NCBI GenBank assembly: GCA_007258455.2
Contig: VDFB02139063.1
Span: forward strand, 310,001 to 374,000
Length of the DNA: 64,000 nt
Direction of reading: 5' to 3'
Origin: Sequoia sempervirens
Lineage: Eukaryota; Streptophyta; Pinopsida; Cupressales; Cupressaceae
The notes beneath the pieces were generated by a model. It was not told the origin of the DNA and searched no databases. It saw only the letters and a list, made by a program, of their open reading frames with translations. A program made the translations under genes and the position numbers. This document shows, piece by piece, positions 46,163-56,036 of the stretch (position 1 is the first letter of the stretch; each line of letters opens with the position of its first letter).

Positions 46163-46800
46163 AAGATAGTGACACACAACATAGTTCTTGAAGAAGATGC
46201 TAAACCGGTGAGATAGAAGATACAAAAGATGAATCCTAAGATAGCTTTATTGGTTAAGGTTGAGACTGAGAAACTCCTTGAAGCTGGTTTTATCCGACCT
46301 ATTGATTATTCTCCTTTGATCTTGAAAATTGTTGCAATCACCAAACCTAATAATTGTATTAGGATGTGTATGAACTTTTGTGACTTGAATAAAGCATCTT
46401 TAAAAGATGATTTTCCCCTTCCTAATACTGACATGATAGTAGATTCAATTGTGGGACATGCTTTGTTGTAATTCATGGATGGTTTTTCTAGATATAATCA
46501 AATCTTTATCAACCCTCATGATCAATACAAGACAACATTTACTATGGATTTGGGAACATTTTGTTGGGTAGTTATGCCTTTTGGATTAAAGAACCATACA
46601 CAACATATCAAAGAGCTATGACATTGATATTTCATGATTACATACACAAGATTTTGGAATATTATGTTGATGATATTCTATCCAAATCTTCAACTCGACA
46701 AGATTATGTGAATATCCTTTGAAAAATCTTTGAAAGAATGTGAAAATATAACATGAGATTGAATCCAATTTTTTTTTTCTTTGGTGTAGATGGTGATTTT
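46163..46800 (+). pseudogene. reverse transcriptase domain, family Q
   Basis: HNIVLEEDAKPVR, stop, KIQKMNPK leads into KLLEAGFIRPIDYSPLILK, CIRMCMNFCDLNKASLKDD, FMDGFSRYNQIFINPHD and FCWVVMPFGLKN. The catalytic box YVDD is intact at 46663-46674. CAG-to-TAG explains the stop before KIQK. Frameshifts occur near 46600 (after GLKN) and 46750. The domain order and length are normal. Confidence 0.9.
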
Positions 46801-46844
46801 TTTTTAGGTTTTATAGTATCACAGAGGCATTGAGGTGGACATGA

Positions 46845-47310
46845 AGAAAATTGATGCTATCATTAACATGCCACCTCCTAAAAACATTTCTCAATTGTGT
46901 ACTTTACAAGGAATAATTCAAGCTATCTATCATTTTGTAGCATCCTTAGTGGATCAAACATTACCCTTTACACAACTCCTTAAGAAAGAAGTTTAGTTTA
47001 ATTAGTATGAGGATTGTAAATAGGCCTTTGAGAGTTTGAAATATTATCTTGCTACTCCACTTGTCTTACAACCTGCTATGCAAGATAAACCATTTATGCT
47101 TTATACAACAACATTAGCCCATGGTCTTGCAGCATTATTGGCTCAACAAGATGATAGTGGTAGAGAGAATCCTATGTATTACATTAGTCAAACCATGATT
47201 GATTATGAGACATGATATACAAAGATAGCACAACAATGTTTGGCTCTCGTATTTACTACTAGTAAATTGAGACATTACTTATTGAATGCTAAAATCCACG
47301 TGATGACGAA
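46845..47310 (+). pseudogene. Ty3-type RNase H domain, family Q
   Basis: MKKIDAIINMPPPKNISQL (thumb), then LATPLVLQPAMQDKPFMLYT, GLAALLAQQDDSGRENPMYY, ISQTMIDYET-stop-YTKIAQQCLAL and LRHYLLNAKIHVMTKFDPLK. These are the usual connection and RNase H motifs of Ty3 pol. The stop after DYET stands where an Arg codon CGA is expected, now TGA. The first catalytic Asp appears replaced (LYTTT where LYxD is usual). Confidence 0.85.
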
Positions 47311-47399
47311 ATTTGATCCTTTAAAACACCTTTTTGCTAAAACAAATTTATTAAGGTGCTTAGCTAAGTGGGTTATGTTGTTAACTGAGTTTGATCTTA

Positions 47400-47910
47400 A
47401 ATTTTTCTCTCAAAAGGTAATCAAAGGACAGGCCTTGACTAACCAATTAGTTGATGCTCCCTTTTCCCTAGCATTACCTAATATAGACTCATTCCTTGAT
47501 GAGAATGTGTTGACTATTCAAAAAGAAAAAGAAACATGGGAATTGTACTTTGATGGTTCTCAGTGTCGAATTGGCTCCAGAGTAGGGGTTATATTAATTC
47601 CCCATTCAGGTAATCCTATTCCCTTATCTTTATGTTTAAAATTCCTATGTACAAATAGCACTGCAGAGTATGAAGCTTTAATAGTTGGTATAAGTGTAGC
47701 ACTAGCATTAGATGTCAAACGAATTTCTATATTTGGCAATTCTCTCCTAGTTATTAAACAAATAAATGGTTCATATCAAGCAAAGCATGATAAAATCATT
47801 CAATATAAGGACATCATGATGAAATTATTAGATAATTTTGAATGATATACGATCAAAAATATACTACGAAAGGATAATCAACATGCAGATGCAATGGCAA
47901 GTGATGCTTC
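47400..47910 (+). pseudogene. second (archaeal-type) RNase H domain, family Q
   Basis: WELYFDGSQCRIGSRVGV (Asp at 47552), NSTAEYEALIVGISVALAL (Glu) and ISIFGNSLLVIKQINGSYQ, then HADAMASDAS at the end. A second RNase H C-terminal to the Ty3-type one marks the Tat lineage. The second catalytic Asp of the usual GDS motif is Asn here (47738-47740). 47240-47845 is open for 201 codons. Confidence 0.85.
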
Positions 47911-48139
47911 CCTTGTATCTTCAAAAGATCCTTTTTTTGATTTCATATTTATAGTTCAAATGATCCCTAAACTATTGATAGATGATAAGAGAAAAGAAGT
48001 GTTATTAAGTGATATTGAAAACTCTAGCGAATGGTACACTACAATATTCAACTATTTAAAAGAAGTTACCTTTCTTGATCTTACAACTAAGAACACTTGA
48101 GCTTGCCTTCGAAAACTCGCATCTAAGTATATAATTCTT

Positions 48140-49290
48140 GCAGACATGTTATACAGAAGTTCATTTAATGGTATTTTACTTAAATTTCTTAAACAATATG
48201 AAATCCCTATAACACTTGAAGAAGCTCATGCAGGTGCTTGTGGGGGGCATTTTGGAGGAAGATCGTTAGTTCAAAAATTGGTTCATATAGGATATTATTG
48301 GAGACACATGGAACAAGATTGTTTTGTGTATGTGAAGAAATTCCATAAATGTCAAGAACACAACAATTTGATTCATGCTCCTACTTCCGAGCTTCATGCC
48401 CAAGTTCCTATTTGGCCATTCTCAGTTTGGGGTTTGGATCTTATTGGAAAAATATCACCACCCTCTTCCACTAGACTTACATTTATCATTACTGCAACCT
48501 ATTAGTTTACAAAATGGGTGGAAGCTATCCCTCTTCATTCCACAATAGTTGATGCAATATTTTGTTTCATATTGGAACACATTATTTTTCACTTTGGTCT
48601 CCCTTCGACATTGATTTCAGATAATGGAACTTCGTTTAAGAAAAATGACATGAAGAAATTATTGGAAACATTTAATATTCAACATCACTTTTTGACACCA
48701 TATTACCCACAATCAAATGGACAAGTGGAATCGACTAACAAGAATCTTGAACAAATTCTATGAAAAATAGTAAGTAAACATAATAAAGATTGGCATACTC
48801 AACTAACTTATGCATTGTGACTTACCGTACAAGTATTAGAACATCTACCAGAAACACTCCTTATAGCCATGGTTATGGTGCTAAAGCAATAATTCCTTTA
48901 GAGTTAGAGATTACTTCATTACAAATTGCTCTTAAAGGGCTTATTGATGATACTACTTATAAAGAGCAACGATTGCATTAGCTTGAAATGCTTAATGAAT
49001 AGTGTATCAATGCTCTTGAGCATCTTCAAGCTTATTCCAAAATAATGCAACGTGGTTATAACAATAATGTCATCCCTCATGCATTTAATAAAGGTGACTT
49101 GGTGTTATATGAAAATTAATGTAATGTCAATGCTCTTCCGAATGAAAAAGGAAAATTCAGCCCTAATTGGTTAGGACCCTATGTCATCAAAGAAAACTAT
49201 GGGTCTAGAGCCTACACATTAATGGAAATGGATGGTACACCCTTAAAAGAACCTATCAATGTCACACATTTGCATTTGTATTATGCATAA
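48140..49290 (+). pseudogene. integrase, family Q
   Basis: The zinc-binding N-terminus contains EEAHAGACGGHFGGRSLVQK and CFVYVKKFHKCQEH; the first Cys of the HHCC pair is Phe. The core has all three catalytic residues: D in WGLDLIG (48437), D in SDNGTSF (48620) and E in GQVESTN (48728), with exact DX35E spacing. After a stop and frame change near 48760-48830, NTPYSHGYGAKAIIPLELE follows, and a GPY/F-like end WLGPYVIKENYGSRAYTL, with termination at 49288-49290. It inserts the cDNA into the genome. Confidence 0.9.
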
Positions 49291-49790
49291 CATCCTCTCT
49301 TTTGAATAGTGTGTTAAAGAAGTGTTGTTATATTAGGTAGATGGTGTTCTATTTTATCTCACATTGCTTCATTCTTTGACAAACAATAATAGTGTGTCTT
49401 AGAGTCTAAAGTGATTGTTCAATTATTTTGAATTATTACTTTGGTTGCCATACTATTCAAAAGAAAATCTCATTTGTTGTGTTATTTTAGATCCTTATAT
49501 GCATTTAATGTTATTAGATCATAGGTTCATTTAAGTTAACATAACATACTTCATCACAATGTGGCATCTAACATAAACTAAAATGTTTTAATTAAATCAC
49601 ATAAACATTAAATAATGGAGATATTTATTAGACATTATTGCAAATTATATTTAATAAATCACATTGACATTTAATTCAACATGAGATTATAAATACATAA
49701 ATGCTCATATATCATATATCACATCAAAAGTTCAGGTGCATATATCAATGAATACAATGCTAATAGGGTTGTGACTATTAGACCCCTCGA
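49291..49790 (+). other. post-integrase non-coding stretch
   Basis: AT-rich sequence between the pol stop and the 3' end of the antisense ORF. No coding motifs, and no clear hairpin or repeat. Confidence 0.5.
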
Positions 49791-51470
49791 TGCTTGGTGT
49801 TGGCCTCCATCATGAGACAATGGAATGTGATGGTGTCTTGCTTATAGACCTCATAGATAGCCATAGGCCCCACACCTCTCTTCTCATAGCTACCTCTCGT
49901 ATGAGTGCCTCGACATGCTCTTTCTCTATGTGATCCCTCTCTGCATGTAGCCTATCCATATCTCTCTTCAGCCTTAAGATTTCCGCTCAGAGGGAAGAAT
50001 CTATCCCACTATCTGATGGAACTCGAGAGGCTTAGAGCTCATCGAATATTGACTACACTGTAGAAAGCTATCCTATAGCTAGGTCGGTGCATTTGGCTAC
50101 ACTCTCATATGTTGTCCTCAACCTAGCAAAATACTCAAAGAGATTTGCATGTTTCCCCACGAAAGGTGGGGGTGCATACTCTGAGGGTAGATCATCCTCC
50201 ATGCACAGTGCATGCATCATCTCTATAGTAACATGCTAATAGAGCTCACACCACTCTCACAAGGACCCTGCAAGATGAAAAACATAAAAGATACTAGTAC
50301 ACATCATGACATATATATAAATCATAGACACAAAATTAAAGAGCATAATGAAAGCATAAATATCAAATATCACTTGGATCTCTAGTCTTCCAGTCAGGGT
50401 ATAAAAGCACAATGGTGGTCCCCCTCTATGTGGGAGGTGTGGATGTTCTGCTACTGCTCACCTCCCCATGCCCGTGAGTGTGGATCTTTGATGAGGCTGC
50501 CACATGTGATCTAGTGACTCTAGCAGGGGGTGTATCTCTCCTATTGGGGGAAACTGGATCCTCCTCTATCTCATCGACATCCTCACTCATAGACCAGGAA
50601 TCCTCCTCCTCATCCTCATACAAACCTAGAAATATTTCTGGCACAATGTCATCATCATCTGTATCTCTGTCTACCTACTCATCATCCCTATCCTCTCTGT
50701 GACCTAGAAGAGGTCCGGCATGACCTGTAGGGTAGTGAATGGGAAATGACAGGAGATGGTCATGATACAACCCACCACTTGTCATAGGCCTAGTTCATTA
50801 CTACATCATTATCCTCAGAGATTGGAGGCATGTTGTGGTCCTCATCCTTTGAACCACTAATGTATACATCCCCAATTCTAGATGCACTCTGTGCTGATCA
50901 TAGATATCTTAGTTGGGCCTGCGGTGGTACCTGAACTTGTCCAAATTGATGCATGACATGATCATAGTAGAATGGTCTCACTATGTAATCCTGTCTTCCT
51001 AAAATAAATCGGTCCTACTATTGCCTGACTAGCTCATGCTTGTCATCCATCCACTGGGGAATCTTGAGATATGGTCTCTAGCACATATCATCCTCATCTA
51101 TTCAATCAAACCTAATCCACTAGTGTAATAAATCCCCTCTTGCCATGCTCGCCTCAGTGAATAACTAAATTCCCATGGGTAACCCATGGCCACTATGGTT
51201 GGAAATCTGATCGGCCTGGTACAAGTGATATGCTCAAAGAACCATACCTGTAAGAGTGTACAATATACAATGCTGTCCAACTCCTGGTATACAAATCACC
51301 CCAAATCATAGTATAGGTGTGCCAGCATACTGAGACCCCACACATAAATGGTCTTGTGTTCCTCCATGTCCCTGATAATATGTACAATTCCACCATCTAA
51401 GTGTGCTCCTTGACTATCTAGAATTATTCTGAGATGCTTTAAGACCAATGTGGATAGTTATGCCATTTTT
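49790..51470 (-). pseudogene. antisense plant mobile domain (PMD) ORF relic
   Basis: Opposite to pol. From right to left: a region with GGIVHIIRDMEEHKTIYVWG and LSMLAHLYYDLG (51400-51300); YCTLLQVWFFEHITCTRPIR (about 51265-51205); then DDKHELVRQ and YDHVMHQFGQVQVPPQ (51050-50925). These match in order the aminotransferase-like plant mobile domain (WG.A.LA.LY..L, LLQ.W..EH...RP, VMRQFG..Q.IP). An acidic, Ser/Arg-rich tail follows (50644-50426 open), then a coiled-coil-like end (ILRLKRDMDRLHAERDHIEK, near 49960-49900). A possible 106-bp intron spans 50373-50268. Several stops make it non-functional. Confidence 0.65.
50268..50373 (-). other. possible intron in antisense PMD ORF
   Basis: On the minus strand GTGATATTTG at 50373 could be a donor and CATCTTGCAG ending at 50268 an acceptor. 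The AT-rich sequence between separates the acidic tail from the coiled-coil end. Inferred from splice-like ends only. Confidence 0.35.
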
Positions 51471-51502
51471 GGATGAGGGGTCTTGGACACTTTAGACAAT
51501 TT

Positions 51503-51597
51503 AGGACACTTTGTGCCAAAGTGGGACACTTTGCGCCAAGGTGGGACACTTTGCGCCAAGGTGGGCACTTTGCGCCAAGGTGGGACACTTTGTGCGA
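51503..51597. repeat. 20-bp minisatellite
   Basis: About five tandem units of GGACACTTTGCGCCAAGGTG with small changes; one unit is 19 bp. Flanking degenerate units (GGACACTTTAGACAATTTA at 51485, and GGACACTTTGCATTGATC near 51620) suggest a once longer array. It lies just upstream of the antisense PMD ORF, in its probable promoter region. Confidence 0.8.
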
Positions 51598-51599
51598 GC

Positions 51600-52377
51600 A
51601 ATTGATGCTTTGCAAAAAAGATGGACACTTTGCATTGATCTTTTCCAGGGTCCTAAAAATTACTCTAAATACATGAAAAAGTACAGTAAATGCATGAAAA
51701 TGATGAAAAAGCAGAGCAAAATCTACTCATCATTTGTCGAAGTGCACCTTGTGCTACCTTGTCACAAAAAATGTCTAGTCTAGGGGGCTTGTATGTCCTT
51801 CACCTCAGAATCCTAGATCACTCTGCACCAAGGTAATTTGCAAAAAAGGTAAATTTCAAATGAATAGTAAAAAGTGTCATTTTCATTAGTATATAGTAAA
51901 CCCTAGTAAATAAAGCTTATTTCATTTTAAGGGAATTTGATTCAAATTAGCATATTGGGGTTTGAGGACTCTATTTTTTATGTCTTTAGTTGCATTGGAT
52001 TCATAATTCAGCTCCTAATCTCATCACATGTCTATCACAATGTGGTATGGTACTTAGAAATACCCTATGATATGACTTAAGTAATTCAACATGGTTTCGT
52101 ATTCACCCTAATTCTGCCTCCATAAAGCAAGTGAAATCAGGGGGCACACATCTGCCCTCGAATTCAATTCTTCGTATAAGTTTGATAAGAGGATTTTTGG
52201 AATGACTAACATACCTTTGTTGCAGGGTGCGGTCCTTAACATTGTGGTTTTGTAAGTAACTACAGTGGGGGATTCATTCTCCCTAATGAATCTATATGAG
52301 TATCCTTTTTATAGAGTTTAATTCTCTTAGCTTGCATATGCATGTAATATCATATGGCCACTAAAGTGGGGGATAAA
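51600..52377 (+). other. 3' non-coding part of family Q element
   Basis: No coding motif. It ends with the polypurine tract AAAGTGGGGGATAAA at 52363-52377, directly before the 3' LTR. Confidence 0.6.
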
Positions 52378-54111
52378 TGTAGTGTAGAAAAAAGTATTCC
52401 TTTTTCACACTTAATTTAGAAATAATTAATAATAAAATGACCCTAATGTTTCCTTGATTTAGTGTTGTAATGTGTTTTACACATTCACATTAAGTTTAGG
52501 GCCCTTTTAAATAAAATGGACTTAATGGTGCCTTATTTAGGCTGTTGTAAAGTGCAACTTTACACTTTCACACTAATCTAGGGCTTTATTAATTAATTTA
52601 GGTCAATTGAGCAAAATTGGCCCCTTTAATTCAAATCCAAGCCTAATTAATTGTAGATTCAGAAGGATAAAACCCGACATTCATTAATGATGTTACACAA
52701 CACTTAATTTAACAAAGTGTGTGTCCTAGGTTAGTGACCTAGGACCCATTTTCCACCTAGTGAATGGGTCCTCACTAGGTCTTAGGACCCTATTTCCACA
52801 TAAAATTTCACATTTACCGAAGTGTGTCCTAGTAAAGTGAGCTAGGCCCCATTCTCCACTTGGTAAATGAGTCCTCACTTGGACCTAGGAACCCTCCTTG
52901 AAATATGTTTTTGGTGGTATTTTAATGATTTGAAGTCCAAGATCTGATGTCGGCTTGTGATATTTGAATTTTGGGAATTAATCTTAAGTTATCTATAAAT
53001 ACAAGGTTATTTCACATAGTTTCATCTACGAATCTAGAGAATTTTCATGAGATCAAGCATTCATATTCGAGAAGCAAGTGAGAGTGAAGTATTGGAGTAT
53101 CATTATAGTGTTTTTGCAGGTATTCAAGCTCATTTTGTTGTCAAATATCAAGCATTATTGAAGGAGTGATGATAGATGCCTATGGAGAATCATGATGGAT
53201 TCTAGGTTTTGGGAGAAGCAACATGAGATTCAACCAAGCCTAATGACTTGTTTCCTAAGTGATTCCATCTTCTATGATCATTCTATTTTTAGCCTAAAGC
53301 GAGGTATAATCATTTTTGTGACTTATTAAGGGGATTTGGGATCTCCTAAAGGAGGTATTTTGTATTATTCATGTTTCATTCTAGGATCCTATTCTAATAC
53401 AATTGACCAGGGTTTCTTTGCACCATTAGAGATCTTAATCTCAGACACACTTAAGATTAGGATTTCACACATATTTCATGTCTTAGATTTCAATTTATCA
53501 TCAAGGTTTAATTACCAAACTTGGGGTTTGACTAAGGAAAAACCCTATACACCAACAAGCACCAAAATTTGTTTTGTAGATTATTGGCAGATCCAAATTT
53601 GGAAGTAGAGATTCCAAGTTACAAGAAGGAATTGTAGGTATAGAACTTCGAGATTAGATTTAGATTTTTCTAGTAGATCCTACCAAGACCCATTCACCAC
53701 CTAGAAAATGAGTCCCTATTAAGGTTTCTAGGGCAGCAAATTTTCAAGATTCACAAGCTACAATTTTTTATTCAAAGCCTCCCAAAAGAAGTCTACCAGG
53801 ACCCATTCTCCATAGGGCGAATGAGTCCCTATTAGGGTTGTAGAAATAATAGATTTTGACAAGTGTACAACATTTCTTACTCTCAGTTTTTCTAGAAAAT
53901 TTTGCGTTTCTTTTTGTTTTGTAATAGATCTCTTCATTGCACTTTGTATACCTAGTATTAGAGTTGTTTTACTAGTTTAAATTCTTCTCCCCAAGTTTTT
54001 ATTTGGCTCACTCCCCATCCTTGCATAAAGAAGAATTTGCAAGATCCCAAACCTTGATTTGGCTCACCTTTTGGGTTGATAGTTACTCCATGGTCTAGAT
54101 ATCATTCCTTG
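52378..54111 (+). repeat. 3' LTR of family Q (1734 bp)
   Basis: Begins TGTAGTGTAGAAAAAAG and stays collinear with 41580-43307 to ATTCCTTG. TATA box at 52994-53001. Confidence 0.85.
52742..53828. repeat. palindrome set in 3' LTR of family Q (four copies)
   Basis: At 52742-52771, 52845-52874, 53686-53715 and 53799-53828. Same pairing and position as in the 5' LTR, with independent point changes in the arms. Confidence 0.8.
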
Positions 54112-54779
54112 TGCATGACCCCCTTTTTTTTGAACTACCTTACCTTTCTCCTTAGTCATTTTACTTAAATTTGTGTTTGAGTGGCATTTTGTTGTTCTTC
54201 TCGAACCTAGGCAGGGTTTTCATTTGTTCTTCGAACCTCCCATTTCATTGCCTATTTTGTTGCATCTTTGGCTGAGTGGTGTCTTGTGACTTTATTCAAA
54301 CTTACCGTTTCTTTGAAAGTGGGTGTATGTGTGTGAATAACCTGCGTAAGGAGTTGTTATGTGTCAAAAGTCACCTGATAACCTTTCCCGCAAGTTATAT
54401 TTGTGGGTGGCATTATTGAAGCTATTTGGAACCTAAGTGGTGTTTTGTGAGGTTATGTGAACTACTTGTTTCACTACCTAGAAGCTTTTTAGTGATTGAT
54501 GGAATAACAATGAGTTTAATTGACATAAGTAGTGCATTATGCAGAAAAAAAACTAACATTTTTAGATATTATATAAATAGAAGCAAATAAAGCCATGCAT
54601 ACAAGAGCACAGTGATATCAAAAGGAATATTTTATTTATATATACACGTTTTTACATTGCATTGGCACTACAAAAGTGCTTGATTCAACTACAAAAAGTT
54701 CATATCAAAGAAAAAAATAAAAAAGGAAACATTTTTGTTCAGGCGCACAGAGCAAACATTGGGACTCGAATTCCCTCAA
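54112..54779. other. unassigned stretch
   Basis: Sequence between the family Q LTR and the small gene relic. No coding motif or repeat of other parts of the window is seen. The last 100 bases would be the 3' flank of the minus-strand relic. Confidence 0.5.
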
Positions 54780-55283
54780 TCATAGTTTGGAGGCATTCAA
54801 CTTGAGCAGGTGACTATAGGAAAATTGTGCGAAGAGTTCCATATCCTTCCTCACAATTCCCACAAATAGAAGAGTGACCGCTTCCTCCACTTTTTCATTC
54901 TAGAGAGTTGAAGCTATACAAATGGCGTCAGGTATCAATCCACTCCACATGTAGTGATTGAGCCTGGTGATAGCTACATTGACATGGTGATGACATTCAA
55001 GCCTCACTAGGCATTCCAATGCTCTTACACCCCAGTCGTGGCGGCCAGAAGTTCTGATGACTGTCTATAAGAAATGCTCTAGCATGGTGGTGTTGTGTAC
55101 ATGAGCTTGGCTAAAAAATGCTTTGCCTAGGATGCTGCGAAGCACCTCTTCCTCCATTTCCCTTTGTACCACAAATACCTCCTTCAACTGATCCAACATA
55201 TGTCTAAACAGTGGTCTGCACTCAATCTCCTTCAGGATAATGAAATCATTTGCAAAATTTTTGTCACTTTGAGAGATCGCCAT
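54780..55283 (-). pseudogene. small gene relic of unknown family (167 codons)
   Basis: Frame opens with MAISQSDKNFANDFIILKEI at 55283 and ends KLNASKL, TGA at 54780-54782. Two in-frame TAG codons (55065 and one after ICIASTL) are the only breaks, and both could be CAG-to-TAG changes. The start context AACATGGCG is a strong plant one and a TATA box lies about 43 bp upstream. The protein would be helical, with Leu/Glu/His-rich segments (MEEEVLRSILGKAFF, RLECHHHVNVAITRLNHY); no signal peptide or known domain. It may be a decayed host gene or part of an unrecognised element. Confidence 0.45.
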
Positions 55284-55325
55284 GTTAGATGCTACTGAAT
55301 GCTAAAGAGTGGTGACACTAGCTGA

Positions 55326-55334
55326 ATTTATAGA
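55326..55334 (-). promoter_or_regulatory. TATA box of the small gene relic
   Basis: TCTATAAATT on the minus strand, about 43 bp before the ATG at 55283. The implied leader is very short. Confidence 0.45.
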
Positions 55335-55339
55335 AGACT

Positions 55340-56036
55340 AGTTAGACATTGGATCTTTTTCCTAAGTTTTGATGAGATGGAAACCCGGTTCGAATTAATG
55401 GCTGATTTGAAATGGTTTTAAATTACATTTCTAATGAGGTAGTATACATGTGCAATTGCATGGTGTCTCCTTGATGTTGCATTAATTATTCAAATGTGTG
55501 AAAGGTCATTTAGCTACCGTTGGTGGGATAAAGATCAATTTTCTTGCCCGATGCTCTTTTACTTTGTAGGTTAATTATTTTGACTGATCTTCAATGATAT
55601 TCAAGAAGACGGGAAGAAACAAGAAGAGACCAAATTTAGTAATGACTTTGGTGACCATTTGGTGGGGTTGGTTTGCTATATGTTTGAAAATGAAAAGAAA
55701 GATAGGGGTTCTCTAGATATAAACCTGGTGGTGTTATCGAGAGGGATTTAGTCATTTATTTCATATTGTAATAGTTCATGATCTTTATGTTATGAATTTA
55801 ATGTGATTCTTAGTACGCCGATTTTTGCATTACGCGTGTGATATAGTATGTCTTCTTTGAGAGATAAGCTTATGGTGTCCATTTATTACAGTATGATCTC
55901 ATTTTCTTTGATAAGAAAGTCATAGGATTTTCAATATTTGTGTTGATTGTTTATGGTTGTGATTTACACTTTCTGCGTCAGTTTCATATTTATGAATTGT
56001 TGTATGTTGCCTTTCTTGCTTTCTAGTCAAAAGAAT
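55340..56036. other. unassigned stretch
   Basis: AT-rich, no coding motif. It ends at the left LTR of the next element. Confidence 0.5.

Larger units (their letters stand above)
41580..54111 (+). mobile_element. Ty3 Tat-like element with pol but no gag (family Q)
   Basis: LTRs are 41580-43307 and 52378-54111 (1728 and 1734 bp). The polypurine tract AAAGTGGGGGATAAA directly precedes the 3' LTR. Between them are protease, G-patch, RT, RNase H, a second RNase H, integrase, and a 3-kb post-integrase region with an antisense ORF. The second RNase H and extra antisense ORF are features of the Tat lineage. No capsid or zinc knuckle is found between the 5' LTR and protease. LTR start, TATA region, purine tract and palindromes resemble family R. 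Flanks show no target duplication. Confidence 0.85.

Noticed and set aside
50478..50702. Ser-rich plus-strand frame
   Set aside because: Shadow of the acidic and Ser-rich tail of the antisense PMD ORF.
25337..53828. CRISPR-like impression from repeated palindromes
   Set aside because: Copies are hundreds to thousands of bases apart, diverged, placed inside LTRs, with no uniform spacers; the context is plant nuclear DNA.
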